From assembly GCF_900582195.1 (NCBI RefSeq), contig NZ_UTHA01000063.1, positions 30,699-94,698 on the forward strand: a stretch of DNA of 64,000 nucleotides, written 5' to 3'. Positions 7,430 through 17,183 of this stretch are shown here, piece after piece; the first letter of the stretch is position 1, and every line of letters starts with the position of its first letter. The translations under genes and the position numbers were made by a program. This DNA is from Pseudomonas viridiflava. Lineage in GTDB: Bacteria > Pseudomonadota > Gammaproteobacteria > Pseudomonadales > Pseudomonadaceae. The notes under the pieces were generated by a model, which did no database searches, had not been told where the DNA came from, and saw only the letters and a program-made list of their open reading frames with translations.

Positions 7430-8971
7430 TCAAACGATTTTCAAAGCACTCAGCACAATCAGCGATTGCTCGGCAAAAGCCTGAGCCTGTTCGGTCAGTG
7501 CGGCGATGTTGGCTTCGGCGGTGGTCAGCGCTTTGCCGTCCTTGACCAACACTTCGTTCTGTTCGGCGATGACGCTCCACGCCAGTTGCGCCCACTCCGC
7601 CGGGTGCTGTTGGCCTTGGCGGATTGCGATCAGGAACAGTTGCTGGAAGCGGCTGACCATGACGCCGCCACCGGTGACCGGGCTGCTCAACACCTGAATG
7701 TCGGCGTTGAACAACGCGCGCTTGCACAGTTGCAGGTTGAACGCGGCGCAACGCTCGTACACCAACGCCTCGGCGGTTTCGCTCTGGCAAGGGGCTACCG
7801 CGCCCATGCTGACCAGGATGGCGATGGCCTGTTCCAGATCGTCGTAGGCCATTGGTGATACCGCATCGAGCAACTGCTGCATCGTTTTGGCTTCATATGT
7901 CTGGCCCGCGAGTGCATCGAGGACCGGGCCATAAATTTCTGGCTGCAGTGACGCTTCGCCTGCGGGGCCGGTGACGCTTGACGCTACGTTTTCTACCGGT
8001 TGCATCAGGACGAAACGCGTATTGAGCATGCGCGACCGGCGCTCGGCGGCGCTGAGTCGGTTGGCACCGCGCACGTACAGATCGCGACGGAAAGCCTGGT
8101 TGACGAAATAGTCACGCGCCTGCTCGCGCATCACCGGGTGTTCGATCCCGTCGAGAAACGCCAGGCCTTCGGCGCTCAGGTTGAGTACGTCGACCGAATC
8201 CAGTGGCACCGCCGTCGTGACGTAATCGAGCTTGGCCGGCGCCAGTGCATCAACCATGTCGGCGAAATACATGCAGTTCCAGTCGCGATTGAAATATTCG
8301 TGGGCGACGTATTGGCGATCCTGACCTTTGATCGTCTGCAGTCGGGCGCCCAGGCTCGGCGCGGCCAAAGCGTACTTGGGGTTGGCCGCCAGCAGCGCTG
8401 AGGAAAACTGCAACGCGGCATCGATGCGCTGATCCGCCCGCGTCGAGTGATTGGCAAAACGGTCGTGCAGGCTGAACAACTGGCGCAACGGCGCTGAAGG
8501 CGACCAGCCCGGGAAGGCGTTATAGCTGACGTACAGATGACCACCCGGTTTGAGGTGGCGCCGGGCGAATTCGACAATCAGCTTCTGGTTGTCACGGCTG
8601 ACCCAGGTCCAGATGCCATGCAGGCTGATGCTGTCGAACTGCGGCAAATCATGGCGCGCCAGCAGTTGCTCGAAGCTGTCGTCATACAGCCGCGCACCGT
8701 TGTTGCCCAGCGCTGCGAGTTCAATGGCATGGGCCGCCTGACCGGGGTGGAAGTCCGTACCAACGAAGCCGGCAGGGTTGGCCGTGGCGTGAATATTGAT
8801 CGACACACCCTGACCAAAACCGAGTTCGCAGTGATAGCCGTCGGGATTGTCCAGGCCGGCAAAGCCGCGCAACAACAGGCAGTAACGCTGGAAAACCGGA
8901 TTGATCTCCCGGCTATAGCTGTAGGTGTAGCCTTCGTCGGTGAAATAACCTTCGTTCCAGGCATTGCTCAT
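7430..8971 (-). CDS. Methyltransferase with C-terminal regulatory domain
   Basis: A 513-residue protein: an N-terminal class I SAM methyltransferase (CELGFGQGVSINIHA is motif I at about residues 49-63; FDSISLHGIWTWVSRD is motif IV) followed by a long helical part of the 'methyltransferase regulatory domain' type. The start at 8971 follows an AAGAGG site; upstream in-frame codons to 9007 lack one. The acceptor substrate is unknown; related proteins occur near cell-surface biosynthesis genes. It stands alone, convergent with the LysR gene. Confidence 0.85.
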   Translation of the reverse strand: MSNAWNEGYFTDEGYTYSYSREINPVFQRYCLLLRGFAGLDNPDGYHCELGFGQGVSINIHATANPAGFVGTDFHPGQAAHAIELAALGNNGARLYDDSFEQLLARHDLPQFDSISLHGIWTWVSRDNQKLIVEFARRHLKPGGHLYVSYNAFPGWSPSAPLRQLFSLHDRFANHSTRADQRIDAALQFSSALLAANPKYALAAPSLGARLQTIKGQDRQYVAHEYFNRDWNCMYFADMVDALAPAKLDYVTTAVPLDSVDVLNLSAEGLAFLDGIEHPVMREQARDYFVNQAFRRDLYVRGANRLSAAERRSRMLNTRFVLMQPVENVASSVTGPAGEASLQPEIYGPVLDALAGQTYEAKTMQQLLDAVSPMAYDDLEQAIAILVSMGAVAPCQSETAEALVYERCAAFNLQLCKRALFNADIQVLSSPVTGGGVMVSRFQQLFLIAIRQGQQHPAEWAQLAWSVIAEQNEVLVKDGKALTTAEANIAALTEQAQAFAEQSLIVLSALKIV

Positions 8972-9112
8972 GGGTGCAGCCTCTTGAATCGTAATGGACA
9001 GTGGCACTTATAAAGAGGTGGACTTGCGTCCTGAAAACCTCTTGCTGCTCACCAGGATGTTGTCGGCAGGATGGAACCATTCGATAGGGTTCATGCGGAT
9101 ATTTCGCAGGGG

Positions 9113-9622
9113 TTATTGATGAGCGGACCTGGCCGCTCCTGACAAACGCACGCCCATCTCCAGGGCGCGGTTCTCGAACCCGAACTCGGCATACATGCGC
9201 ACCGCGCGCTCGTTGAAGGGCCATACAGTCAAACGCAAATCCTGCGCATCGTGCTCGATGGCCCAGTCCTTCACGGCTTGAATCAGCGTACGACCGATAC
9301 CTTTGCCCCAGAACGGTTCGGCGACACACACCGAACCGATGCGCACCACATTCTGCGGCTGCACCCGCGGGCCGGAAATGGCGGACAGGATGGCCGTGAT
9401 GAACGCGACGGGCCGGTCACCGGCGCTGGCGATGAAGACAATCTGGCCGGGCTTTTCGAATACCCCGGCCCAGTGCGGCAAGTCGCGGGCGAAGTCTTCG
9501 GTGGCGGCGGCATAGATATCGGGGCGGGCGGCGTGGTGAACCGAGTTGAGCAATTGGCCCAGCTCGCACATCGCCAGGGCATCTTCGGCAGTGGCGGTGC
9601 GGTAGGTAATGACTTCTTCCAT
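9113..9622 (-). CDS. GNAT family N-acetyltransferase
   Basis: A 169-residue acetyltransferase. VVRIGSVCVAEPFWGKGIGRTLIQAV contains the acetyl-CoA pyrophosphate-binding motif (here WGKGIG). LTVWPFNERAVRMYAEFGFE is the conserved C-terminal helix with asparagine and tyrosine. The start at 9622 is preceded by ACAGGAGCGCCTTTC; the open frame further upstream, to 9691, overlaps the next gene and is unlikely to be used. The substrate is unknown. Confidence 0.9.
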   Translation of the reverse strand: MEEVITYRTATAEDALAMCELGQLLNSVHHAARPDIYAAATEDFARDLPHWAGVFEKPGQIVFIASAGDRPVAFITAILSAISGPRVQPQNVVRIGSVCVAEPFWGKGIGRTLIQAVKDWAIEHDAQDLRLTVWPFNERAVRMYAEFGFENRALEMGVRLSGAARSAHQ

Positions 9623-9674
9623 GAAAGGCGCTCCTGTGTTGTTCGGGAATCGTAGCGTTGCGTCAGGGTAAAGC

Positions 9675-10097
9675 TCAAATGGCTCGTTCACCCAAACGCT
9701 CTACCAGTCTGACCAGATACCCATCGGGATCCTGAACGATGAATTCGCGTTGGCCGACTTCAACGTTGTCAGCGCGATACCAAGTGTCTTGGCAATCACG
9801 GTAAAGCACAAAACCTGCCTGCCCGAGATGACGGATGATCGAAGCGACTTCGGCGACGTCGATCTGCAGGTTGATGCCTCGTCCGAACGGCTTGCTCAGC
9901 GGAGCCGTCAACCATTGGCCGGCATCTGGATCAACTTGTTCGAGCATGACCTGTGCGCCATTCAGATTCAGGTAGGCAAAACCGTCTTCGGGCCGCTGAT
10001 AAGCGATGCTGAATCCCAGGCAAGACACCCAGAAGCGCAGGCTGTTTTGCAGGTTGGTCACCATCAATTCCGGGACCAGTCTGTTGCGTTCGAGCAT
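9675..10097 (-). CDS. VOC family protein (bleomycin-resistance/glyoxalase fold)
   Basis: A 140-residue vicinal-oxygen-chelate protein. The sequence ELMVTNLQNSLRFWVSCLGF at the N-terminus and QREFIVQDPDGYLVRLVE near the C-terminus are the paired beta-alpha-beta-beta-beta signatures of bleomycin-binding/glyoxalase proteins. The family either binds small molecules (for example bleomycin) or uses a metal for catalysis; the function here is undetermined. It is 52 bases upstream of the acetyltransferase gene in the same direction, probably co-transcribed. Confidence 0.88.
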   Translation of the reverse strand: MLERNRLVPELMVTNLQNSLRFWVSCLGFSIAYQRPEDGFAYLNLNGAQVMLEQVDPDAGQWLTAPLSKPFGRGINLQIDVAEVASIIRHLGQAGFVLYRDCQDTWYRADNVEVGQREFIVQDPDGYLVRLVERLGERAI

Positions 10098-10402
10098 GAG
10101 GTGACTTCCGTTTCGAGTTGTAAGCTGTGATCAAAATCGATCGGTTGAATCCTTCGTAAGCTTCGTATCCTGCGGTAAACGGCTGAATAAAACATCCAGG
10201 CTGCTATCGGCATTTCACCGAGAGCGTCCGAAGCCGGGTGCACCTGAGTCGCTTTTTCAGGCAAATCTGTGCATTGAATGTTTTTACGTCAGGCGAATAA
10301 TCGAGCGCTCGAAACCTTTTGGATTGAGCACTGTATGAAAGATTTTCGCGTTGATTTCGGCGACATTTATCGTTTGTGGACGGCTGTCTCAAGGAGTCGC
10401 CC
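10098..10402. other. Intergenic region between divergent VOC and panB-like genes
   Basis: These 305 bases separate two divergent genes and probably contain both promoters. I see no further gene. The stretch is noticeably AT-richer than its surroundings, particularly around 10255-10380. No clear palindrome or sigma-70 consensus could be assigned by eye. Confidence 0.4.
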
Positions 10403-11218
10403 ATGAGCCTGCATACCCGCACCAAACGCCTGACCGTGCCGCAACTGGTCTCGATGAAAGGCCAACAGAAAATTGTCTCGCTGACGGCGTATTCCAGCAG
10501 TATCGCCAAATTGATCGACCCGATCGTCGACTTTATTCTGGTCGGCGATTCCACGGCCATGGTCGGTTATGGCCGCGCCTCGACACTGAGCATGCAGCTT
10601 GAAGAAATCATCGGCCACACGCGGGCGGTGGTCGATAGCACGCGTCTGGCCTGTGTGGTGGCCGACATGCCCTTTGGCAGTTATCAGGAATCTCACGAGC
10701 AGGCCTTTCGTAATTGCGCTCAGGTATTGGCGCGTACCGGTTGCGACGCGGTGAAGCTGGAGGCTAACAAGGCCTTGGCACCAACGGTCGAGTTTCTGGT
10801 GGCACGTGGTATTCCGGTCATGGCCCATGTCGGGTTAATGCCGCAGTTCGTCAATGTCATGGGCGGCTTCAAGGCCCAGGGCCTGACCGCTGAAACCGGC
10901 GCAGTGATTGCCGAGGATGCCCAGGCCAATCTCGAGGCAGGCGCCTTCAGCCTGTTGCTAGAAGGTGTGGCTGAAGGCGTGGCACGGCAGATCACGCTGG
11001 ACTCGAAAATGCCCACCATCGGCATTGGTGCCTCACCGGCCTGCGACGGCCAGGTGCTGGTCACCGAAGATGTGCTCGGCCTGGGCGGTGAGCATCTGCC
11101 GCGTTTCGTCAAACGCTACGCCGATGTCGGCGCGGTGATCAGCGAGGCGTGCGCACAGTTTGCCGAGGATGTGCGCCATGGGCGGTTTCCTGAAGCGCGG
11201 CATTGTTATGGACTTTAA
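10403..11218 (+). CDS. panB: 3-methyl-2-oxobutanoate hydroxymethyltransferase paralogue
   Basis: A 271-residue PanB-family protein, a usual length. The family converts alpha-ketoisovalerate and methylene-THF to ketopantoate in pantothenate synthesis. The metal-binding DST (residues 49-51 region, [10 protein letters not shown]) and the MAHVGLMPQ and [12 protein letters not shown] segments align with PanB motifs. The KIEGG-type substrate motif of E. coli PanB reads KLEAN here, so the substrate might differ. No panC follows, so this is not the usual panBC operon and may be a second copy. The start follows AAGGAGTCGCCC. Confidence 0.85.
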   Translation: MSLHTRTKRLTVPQLVSMKGQQKIVSLTAYSSSIAKLIDPIVDFILVGDSTAMVGYGRASTLSMQLEEIIGHTRAVVDSTRLACVVADMPFGSYQESHEQAFRNCAQVLARTGCDAVKLEANKALAPTVEFLVARGIPVMAHVGLMPQFVNVMGGFKAQGLTAETGAVIAEDAQANLEAGAFSLLLEGVAEGVARQITLDSKMPTIGIGASPACDGQVLVTEDVLGLGGEHLPRFVKRYADVGAVISEACAQFAEDVRHGRFPEARHCYGL

Positions 11219-12614
11219 ACGCGGTGTTCTTGCTGATCGCCTGCGCCAGTCGTTCCACCGCGTGGCCGATGTCCTTGTCCCAGTCGAGGGTGTAGCTCAG
11301 GCGCAGATACTGTTTCCAGGCGCCTTGCTGGCTGAAGATCTCGCCGGGGGCGATCACGATCCGTTCCGCCAGCAAGCGCTCGAACACCGGCTGCATGTCG
11401 ATCGGGCGCACAGCCTTGAGCCAGAAGCTCGCGCCACCTTGCGGGACGACCAGCTGCCACTGGCCGTTACCGTGTTCTTCCAGCAAGGCGTGCAGCTGTT
11501 TCATGCGCTTGAACAACATCGCTCGCAGGGTGCTCAGGTGCTGGTCGATGCGCCTGGAGCTGTAGAGTCTGGCGATCGCTTTCTGGCGAACAGGCGAGAG
11601 GCGAAATCCACGCTGCATAAACAATCGATGAAACTGCGCGGCATGCTGACGACACAGCACATAACCGTACGGCGCTTCGCCGCCAATCATCTTGTCGAAC
11701 GTCGAGAACACCAGCAATTTGTCCGGGTCGGCAAAATCGCGATAGCGCGCCGGTGAAGCGGAGAAACACAACTCGCCCCACGTATCGTTTTCGAACAGCC
11801 AGATATCGCGCTCGGCCAGCCAGTGGCAGATCTGCTGTTTATCCTGCGCCGGCATCAACTGGCCTTGGGGCAGATTCACCGTGGAGGAGAGCACCGCCAG
11901 GCGCACCGGTTCGCGCGTGAGCAGCGCTTTGAGCGCGGGCAGATCGAAGCGGCCGTCATCGCCGAGGGGCATTTCGATGACGCGGATATTGGCCGCCTGC
12001 AATTGGCGCAGAATCGCCCACGAGCAAGGCGACTCCACCAGTGCCACGCTGCCGCCCAAGTTCAAGGCACTGAGCGATAATTCCAGCACGCTACGCAGGT
12101 CCGCACCGATATACACCTGCTCGGCCTGCCAGTGGCTGTGTGCGGAACGGGTGTAGCGCTCAGCCAGGGCCGCGCGCAATTCCGGCTCGCCGAGGGGCTG
12201 ATAGAGCGGTGCGTGAGAGCGTGGGTATTGGCGGGTCAGTTCGCGCTCCATCGTCAACAACGGTCCTTGCAGCGACAGCAGCATGGCCGGCGCATCGCTG
12301 CTCAGGGCCAGCATGCCGGGCTGACGGGCGCTGGCAAATACGGTGTCCAGCAGGTTGCCTGAACTGGCGATTACCGGCGCCGCCGGTATGGGCCGCGTGA
12401 AATAGCCGAACCGGGCTTTGGCGTGAATCCGGCCTTCGTCTTCAAGCAGTGCATAGGCGTACTTGGTCGTCGACACTGAAACCCCAAGGCGCAGAGCCAG
12501 TTGTCGCAGCGACGGCAGTTTGTGTTCACCCATGCCACTGGCGGCCTCTACCAGACCGAGCAGGTAGTGATAGGCCGTTTGATAGGCGAACGCGGTGTCC
12601 TTGGGGGCCGGCAA
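11139..12614 (-). CDS. MocR-type PLP-dependent transcriptional regulator
   Basis: A 491-residue GntR-MocR protein: an N-terminal winged helix ([29 protein letters not shown], about residues 30-60) fused to a fold-type-I aminotransferase-like domain. These regulators bind pyridoxal phosphate and sense amines or amino acids. Translation is taken from TTG at 12614, placed after AAGGAGAACAACA; no well-placed ATG exists. Its 3' end overlaps the convergent panB-like gene by 80 bases, so their transcripts are antisense to each other there. Confidence 0.85.
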   Translation of the reverse strand: MPAPKDTAFAYQTAYHYLLGLVEAASGMGEHKLPSLRQLALRLGVSVSTTKYAYALLEDEGRIHAKARFGYFTRPIPAAPVIASSGNLLDTVFASARQPGMLALSSDAPAMLLSLQGPLLTMERELTRQYPRSHAPLYQPLGEPELRAALAERYTRSAHSHWQAEQVYIGADLRSVLELSLSALNLGGSVALVESPCSWAILRQLQAANIRVIEMPLGDDGRFDLPALKALLTREPVRLAVLSSTVNLPQGQLMPAQDKQQICHWLAERDIWLFENDTWGELCFSASPARYRDFADPDKLLVFSTFDKMIGGEAPYGYVLCRQHAAQFHRLFMQRGFRLSPVRQKAIARLYSSRRIDQHLSTLRAMLFKRMKQLHALLEEHGNGQWQLVVPQGGASFWLKAVRPIDMQPVFERLLAERIVIAPGEIFSQQGAWKQYLRLSYTLDWDKDIGHAVERLAQAISKNTAFKVHNNAALQETAHGAHPRQTVRTPR

Positions 12615-12717
12615 TGTTGTTCTCCTTTTCACTACGGTTATCCGGTGCCCGGGTTGCGCAAAATGACGATGCGTTGCCTGTGCGCATTCCTTGCTGCAAA
12701 ACGTCGGCGAGTCTGAT

Positions 12718-13782
12718 TCAAGCGCCGCCTGAGTTCTGAAAAAAGCGCTGAGGACGGCACGGCTCAAGGGCGGCAGATGTCTGGCGATCAAGGATTTCTT
12801 CGCTGGCGAGGCGTCCGACGATCGCTGCCAGCGTCACACCGGGATGCATTGCGCACACGTAAACCCCGCCAATATCAGGCAGGAAGCCGACGATGGGAAT
12901 GCCATCAGCGGGCATGGGCCTGAACCCGACAGTGACGGTTTGCGGCTCAATGGAGGCAACGCCGTGAAGTTCCTCTTGTATGGCTTCGGCAGTACGCCAG
13001 GCGATCTCTGTCAGCGAGTTGCCCAGCGTCTCTGCCGGATAATCTTCAGCAGCCAGCAACGTCCCGTCGACGCTTTGCCGAATCTCCATGGCAGGGCTGG
13101 AAATGATGCCTTTCACGAGGTCCGGTTGGGTCTGGTAGCGGATGAGAATGGCCGGCGAGGCCTCGATGGGAAGGGAAGCGTTGAGCATCTGCGTCAACGG
13201 CCTGATGCCAGTTCCTGCGGCCAGCACCACCAGATCGGCATCGATCGTGGTCGTTGCAGTTTCAACACCGGTGACGTGTGTACCGCAGGTTCGCAAACCC
13301 GTCACTCGCGTTTGTGTGAGTAGCTCCGCACCTGACGCCTGGGCGCCGGCAATCAAGACGCGGGTGGCGTGCACCGCATCGAGTGCGCCTTCTTCCGCGC
13401 GGAACAACGCGTGATGCGGTGGATGTTTCAGGTTGGGTTCGCGAGCAAGAATCCCGGCGCCGGATAACAGCGTCGCCGAAGCGGGGACCTCTGCCGATTC
13501 GTTGTACGTCAGCGCCCCGGTCCAGCGAATCTGCAGATCGGGCAATTCGCTTTGCAGACGGCGGTATGCATCGATGGCGGCGGCGCGCAACTGCGCAGCA
13601 GGATCAGCGCCGGCGTGCGCAGTAGTGATCCAGGCGAAGGAACGTCCGGTCACGCCGCTCGCGATTTCGCCCGCCTCGATCAACGTGACGTGCGCGCCCT
13701 TGCGTGAAAGGTGGTACGCAAGGGACGCGCCGACAATGCCCGCACCAATCACCACGATGCGCTGAGGTACTTTGTATTTCAT
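12718..13782 (-). CDS. FAD-dependent amine/amino-acid oxidoreductase (DAO family)
   Basis: A 354-residue FAD-binding oxidoreductase. The dinucleotide-binding motif VVIGAGIVGASLAYHLS is at the N-terminus, followed by EAGEIASGVTGRS. The C-terminal FRPMPADGIPIVGFLPD segment is typical of D-amino-acid/glycine-oxidase-type enzymes. It would oxidise an amine or amino acid to the imine. The start at 13782 follows AGGGAATGTTGAA. It is 103 bases upstream of the MocR gene in the same direction; an amino-acid or amine substrate could be sensed by that regulator (inference). Confidence 0.87.
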   Translation of the reverse strand: MKYKVPQRIVVIGAGIVGASLAYHLSRKGAHVTLIEAGEIASGVTGRSFAWITTAHAGADPAAQLRAAAIDAYRRLQSELPDLQIRWTGALTYNESAEVPASATLLSGAGILAREPNLKHPPHHALFRAEEGALDAVHATRVLIAGAQASGAELLTQTRVTGLRTCGTHVTGVETATTTIDADLVVLAAGTGIRPLTQMLNASLPIEASPAILIRYQTQPDLVKGIISSPAMEIRQSVDGTLLAAEDYPAETLGNSLTEIAWRTAEAIQEELHGVASIEPQTVTVGFRPMPADGIPIVGFLPDIGGVYVCAMHPGVTLAAIVGRLASEEILDRQTSAALEPCRPQRFFQNSGGA

Positions 13783-13841
13783 TTCAACATTCCCTGTTGT
13801 CAACGGCTGATCGTGCAGCAGGGAAGGGGTTTGAGCAACCA

Positions 13842-13867
13842 GAAAAAAGCCCGGCCAAAGCCGGGCT
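13842..13867 (-). terminator. Intrinsic terminator of the hemerythrin gene
   Basis: On the minus strand AGCCCGGC, a short loop, and GCCGGGCT are followed by TTTTTTCT. This is a standard Rho-independent terminator located 17 bases past the hemerythrin stop codon. Confidence 0.85.
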
Positions 13868-13884
13868 GGTGCATGTACAACGGT

Positions 13885-14361
13885 TCAAGCGGCCATATTC
13901 CCGGCGGCCATTTCTTTCTTGCAGCTGGCCTTCATCGCCTCCATCTGCACGCCCAACTCTTCGAGTTTGGCCTTGCCCAGGAGTTTTTTCGCCTGAGGAA
14001 ACATTTCCGTTTCCTCCTCCTCGATATGGTGCTCGAGCAATTCCTTGACCACTTTTACCCGGCCGGCAAACTCCGGGGTTCCCGGATCGGTGAGTTTCAG
14101 ATCCGGCAGCACCAGTGAATCGACGGTGCGGTGCTCTTCCTTGGCCTCGAAATACATGATGTCCTGTTCCTTGCTGCCTGCTTCCTTGAAGGCGGGATAG
14201 AGAATTTCCTCTTCGAGCCGGGTATGGATGGTGATTTCCATTTCCAGTTTGCCCAGCAGTTCCACACGCTTTTTCAGCGCCCGCTCCGTCGAGTCGCTGA
14301 GTTGGCTGAGGATGTCTTTGACTTTTGCATGATCGGCTTTGAGAAGGTCGATGGCGTTCAT
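13885..14361 (-). CDS. Hemerythrin domain-containing protein
   Basis: A 158-residue four-helix HHE protein. The iron-ligand pattern is visible: the first helix has LLKADHAKVKDIL, then ITIHTRLEEEILYPAF, EEHRTVDSLV, and the C-terminal LLEHHIEEEETEMFP. Such proteins bind a di-iron centre and have been linked to oxygen or nitric-oxide sensing, storage, or stress protection. The substrate or ligand here is not known. It is single-gene, with a clear terminator. It is adjacent to the cioAB oxidase genes, so both may concern oxygen/NO metabolism (inference). Confidence 0.92.
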   Translation of the reverse strand: MNAIDLLKADHAKVKDILSQLSDSTERALKKRVELLGKLEMEITIHTRLEEEILYPAFKEAGSKEQDIMYFEAKEEHRTVDSLVLPDLKLTDPGTPEFAGRVKVVKELLEHHIEEEETEMFPQAKKLLGKAKLEELGVQMEAMKASCKKEMAAGNMAA

Positions 14362-14689
14362 TATGGTTCCTCGGCTGTCACGGAGTTAACACAGGCCGTT
14401 GTCTCACGGCGCTGTGCATGCTCTGTAACTGTGGCATTTGCCATGCCAATTCATCGATCCGGAAGAATACCGCTGCTTCAAAGGCTTACAGCGCCTGAGG
14501 CAAAGTGCCTTCGTGCAGCCTGCATGACCTGCGTCGTGCGCGCATTGCAGTTCACAGCCTCGGCTGAATTTGCACGCCGACGCAGCTGTCCAACGCGCAT
14601 CCGGGAGTTCTTCGAGGTGAACGTCATGCTGAGCGAGAGGCTGATCGACGCAAGCGGTCAGAGGCTGGTTTCGTCACTGAGCCACTTGC
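14362..14689. other. Intergenic region upstream of cioA
   Basis: This 328-base stretch between the divergent hemerythrin gene and cioA shows no convincing gene. It should contain both promoters. I looked for an Anr/Fnr-type TTGAT-N4-ATCAA box and did not find one. Confidence 0.4.
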
Positions 14690-16087
14690 ATGGACATCGC
14701 TGATTCCGCCCTGATGGCGGCACGCGCGCAGTTTGCGCTCACCATCAGTTTTCATATCGTGCTCGCGGCGTTCAGCATTGGCCTGGCCAATTTTCTGATG
14801 GTCCTCGAGGCGCTCTGGTTGCGCACTGGGCGCAAGGTTTATCTGGATGTCTATCGTTACTGGCTCAAGATATTTGCGCTCAATGTCGCGGTGGGCACCG
14901 CGTCCGGGCTGATCCTGGAATATCAGTTCGGGCTGAACTGGTCGCGGCTATCAGTGCAGGCCGGGGATATCCTTGGCCCGCTGATGTTCTACGAAGTGCT
15001 CGCGGCATTTTTTCTTGAGGCAGGCTTTCTCGGCATCATGTTGTTTGGGCTGAAAAAGGTGGGTCCGCGTCTGCATTTCTTTGCCACCTGTGCCGTCGCG
15101 GCGGGCTCCCTGATCAGCGCGTTCTGGATTCTTTCGGCCAATTCCTGGATGCACACGCCGGCCGGCTATTCGATCGCCGCCGATGGACGCTTCATCGCCC
15201 AGGACTGGTGGGCGATCATTTTCAATCCTTCCTTTCCCTATCGGCTGGCGCACATGACGCTGGCAACATTACTCGGCACGGCGACACTGGTCGCAGGTGC
15301 CGGCGCGTGGCAACTGTTGAAAGCGTCCGAGAATCCCCGGGCACGTTTGCAGTTTTCGATGGCGCTCTGGGCGATTGTGATAATGGCGCCGTTGCAGATC
15401 GTGATCGGTGATCTGCATGGTCAGCACAGCCTGAAGGTCCAGCCGCAAAAAGTGGCGGCCATCGAAGGCAGTTGGACACGTCCACCTCAAGGTGCGGGCG
15501 AACCCATGCGCCTGTTGGCATGGCCGGACATGAGCGAGCGGCGCAACCACTGGGAAATCGCGATTCCGCGCATCGGCTCCCTGTACCTGCGGCACGATCT
15601 GAGCGGCACCATTGCCGCGCTGGACGAGTTCGCGCCGCAGGACATTCCGCCGGTGACGCCAGTGTTCTTTGCCTTTCGTTTGATGGTAGGACTGGGGTTG
15701 CTGATGCTGGGGCAGGGCGTGATCAGTCTGCTGTTGCGCCGCCGGCAACGCCTCTATGTCGCGCGCCGCTGGTTGTGGGGCTGCGTGTTCATGGCACCGT
15801 CCGGTTTTCTGGCCATGCTCAGTGGCTGGACGGTCACCGAGGTCGGCCGCCAGCCCTATACCGTCTACGGACTGTTGCGCACGGCGGACAGTCTGTCGCC
15901 GGTCTCGCGTGAACAGGTGCTGGGGTCGACTGTGCTGATTCTGGCGTTTTATCTGTTGGTCTTCGGCATCGGGCTCTGGGTTCTGTTGCGCTTGCTGCGT
16001 GAGCCTGCGCATGAAGACGAATCCGGCCCGCAGCCGACGCTGGCCGAAGAAACCGGGCATTCCGAGGAGCGGACGCATGGACACTGA
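14690..16087 (+). CDS. cioA: Cyanide-insensitive ubiquinol oxidase subunit I (CioA)
   Basis: A 465-residue cytochrome bd-type oxidase subunit I with about nine membrane helices. ALTISFHIVLAAFSIGLANF contains the N-terminal haem-ligand histidine, and TVTEVGRQPYTVYGL is the conserved GRQP motif. The quinol-binding loop is short, as in CioA (E. coli CydA is about 520 residues). Together with CioB it oxidises ubiquinol and reduces oxygen in the inner membrane, tolerating cyanide. The ATG at 14690 has only a weak ribosome-binding site. It overlaps cioB by 11 bases. Confidence 0.95.
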   Translation: MDIADSALMAARAQFALTISFHIVLAAFSIGLANFLMVLEALWLRTGRKVYLDVYRYWLKIFALNVAVGTASGLILEYQFGLNWSRLSVQAGDILGPLMFYEVLAAFFLEAGFLGIMLFGLKKVGPRLHFFATCAVAAGSLISAFWILSANSWMHTPAGYSIAADGRFIAQDWWAIIFNPSFPYRLAHMTLATLLGTATLVAGAGAWQLLKASENPRARLQFSMALWAIVIMAPLQIVIGDLHGQHSLKVQPQKVAAIEGSWTRPPQGAGEPMRLLAWPDMSERRNHWEIAIPRIGSLYLRHDLSGTIAALDEFAPQDIPPVTPVFFAFRLMVGLGLLMLGQGVISLLLRRRQRLYVARRWLWGCVFMAPSGFLAMLSGWTVTEVGRQPYTVYGLLRTADSLSPVSREQVLGSTVLILAFYLLVFGIGLWVLLRLLREPAHEDESGPQPTLAEETGHSEERTHGH

Positions 16088-17087
16088 CTGGATCACCCTG
16101 CTGTGCGCCGCCGCCCTCGGTTTTTCGGTGCTGAACTACGTGTTGCTCGATGGCACCGACCTCGGTGTCGGTGTCTTGATGGGGCTGACCCCGAGCAGCG
16201 ACCATCGGCGCGCCATGGCTGTGACGATTCTGCCGATCTGGGACGCCAACGAAACCTGGCTGGTGCTCGGCGGCGGCGGGCTGCTGGCGTTGTTTCCATT
16301 GGCCTACGCGATTTTGCTGCCCGCGCTGTACTTGCCGTTCATTCTGATGTTTCTGGCGTTGATGCTCAGAGCGCTGGCGCTGGAATTTCGCGACCACTCA
16401 CCCGGCGAGCACAGCAAGCGCTGGGTGGATCGTGTGTTGATGAGCGGTTCGCTGTTGACCGGCGCGATCCAGGGCGTTGTGCTCGGCACGCTGATGCAAG
16501 GCGTGCCGCACAGGGGCGGTCAATACATTGGCGACGGCAGCGAATGGTTGCGCGTGTTTCCGTGGTTTTGTGGCCTGGTGCTGGTGCTGGGCTACACGTG
16601 GCTGGGCACCTGCTGGCTGTATTGGCGAACCGTCGATGAACTGCAACGCCGCTCCGCGCGACAGGCGCGAGGCCTGGCTGTGCTGACCGTCCTGGGGCTG
16701 GTGCTGCTGGTCATCTGGAGCGCAACGTTGCACGCGCAGTATGCGCAACGATTGAGCGACCCTCGCGTCTGGATCCCCGCCACAGCGCTGCTCGGTGTCT
16801 GCTTGCTGGTGTTCTTCTGCGGGTTCGCCGGGCGCTTTGATTTTCTGCCATTGTTTGCCGCACTTGGCGTCTTTGTACTGGCCTCCGCGCTGATGCTGGT
16901 GGCCTTGTATCCGCTGATCATCCCGCCAAGTCTGACCCTGCAAGCCGCGTCGTCCAGCCCGAAAAGCCAAATGTTCATGCTGGTCGGATTTGCCGTGTTG
17001 ATCCCGGTGACATTGATCTACAACACGTTTGGCTTTCGGGTCTTCAGTGGAAAAGTCCGCGTGCGTGGAGAGGGTGATCCCCGCTGA
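16077..17087 (+). CDS. cioB: Cyanide-insensitive ubiquinol oxidase subunit II (CioB)
   Basis: A 336-residue integral membrane protein of the cytochrome bd subunit II (CydB/CioB) family. The motifs LLDGTDLGVGVLMG (the DGxDLGVG helix) and WDANETWLVLGGGGLLALFPLAYA are family signatures. It forms the oxidase with CioA. The ATG at 16077 lies within the 3' end of cioA (11-base overlap), indicating translational coupling. No small CydX-like gene is recognisable after it. Confidence 0.95.
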   Translation: MDTDWITLLCAAALGFSVLNYVLLDGTDLGVGVLMGLTPSSDHRRAMAVTILPIWDANETWLVLGGGGLLALFPLAYAILLPALYLPFILMFLALMLRALALEFRDHSPGEHSKRWVDRVLMSGSLLTGAIQGVVLGTLMQGVPHRGGQYIGDGSEWLRVFPWFCGLVLVLGYTWLGTCWLYWRTVDELQRRSARQARGLAVLTVLGLVLLVIWSATLHAQYAQRLSDPRVWIPATALLGVCLLVFFCGFAGRFDFLPLFAALGVFVLASALMLVALYPLIIPPSLTLQAASSSPKSQMFMLVGFAVLIPVTLIYNTFGFRVFSGKVRVRGEGDPR

Positions 17088-17183
17088 TCCGGTTTCTGCA
17101 AAATCTCACTGAACTCGTCCTGACGCTGTCCTGCCGTATTTGAAGCAGCAGCCAAATTCATCCATCAGTGCGAGGGCTAAGCC

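Noticed and set aside
14626..14703. Short plus-strand frame overlapping the start of cioA
   Set aside because: It overlaps cioA's start and shows no ribosome-binding site or family match.
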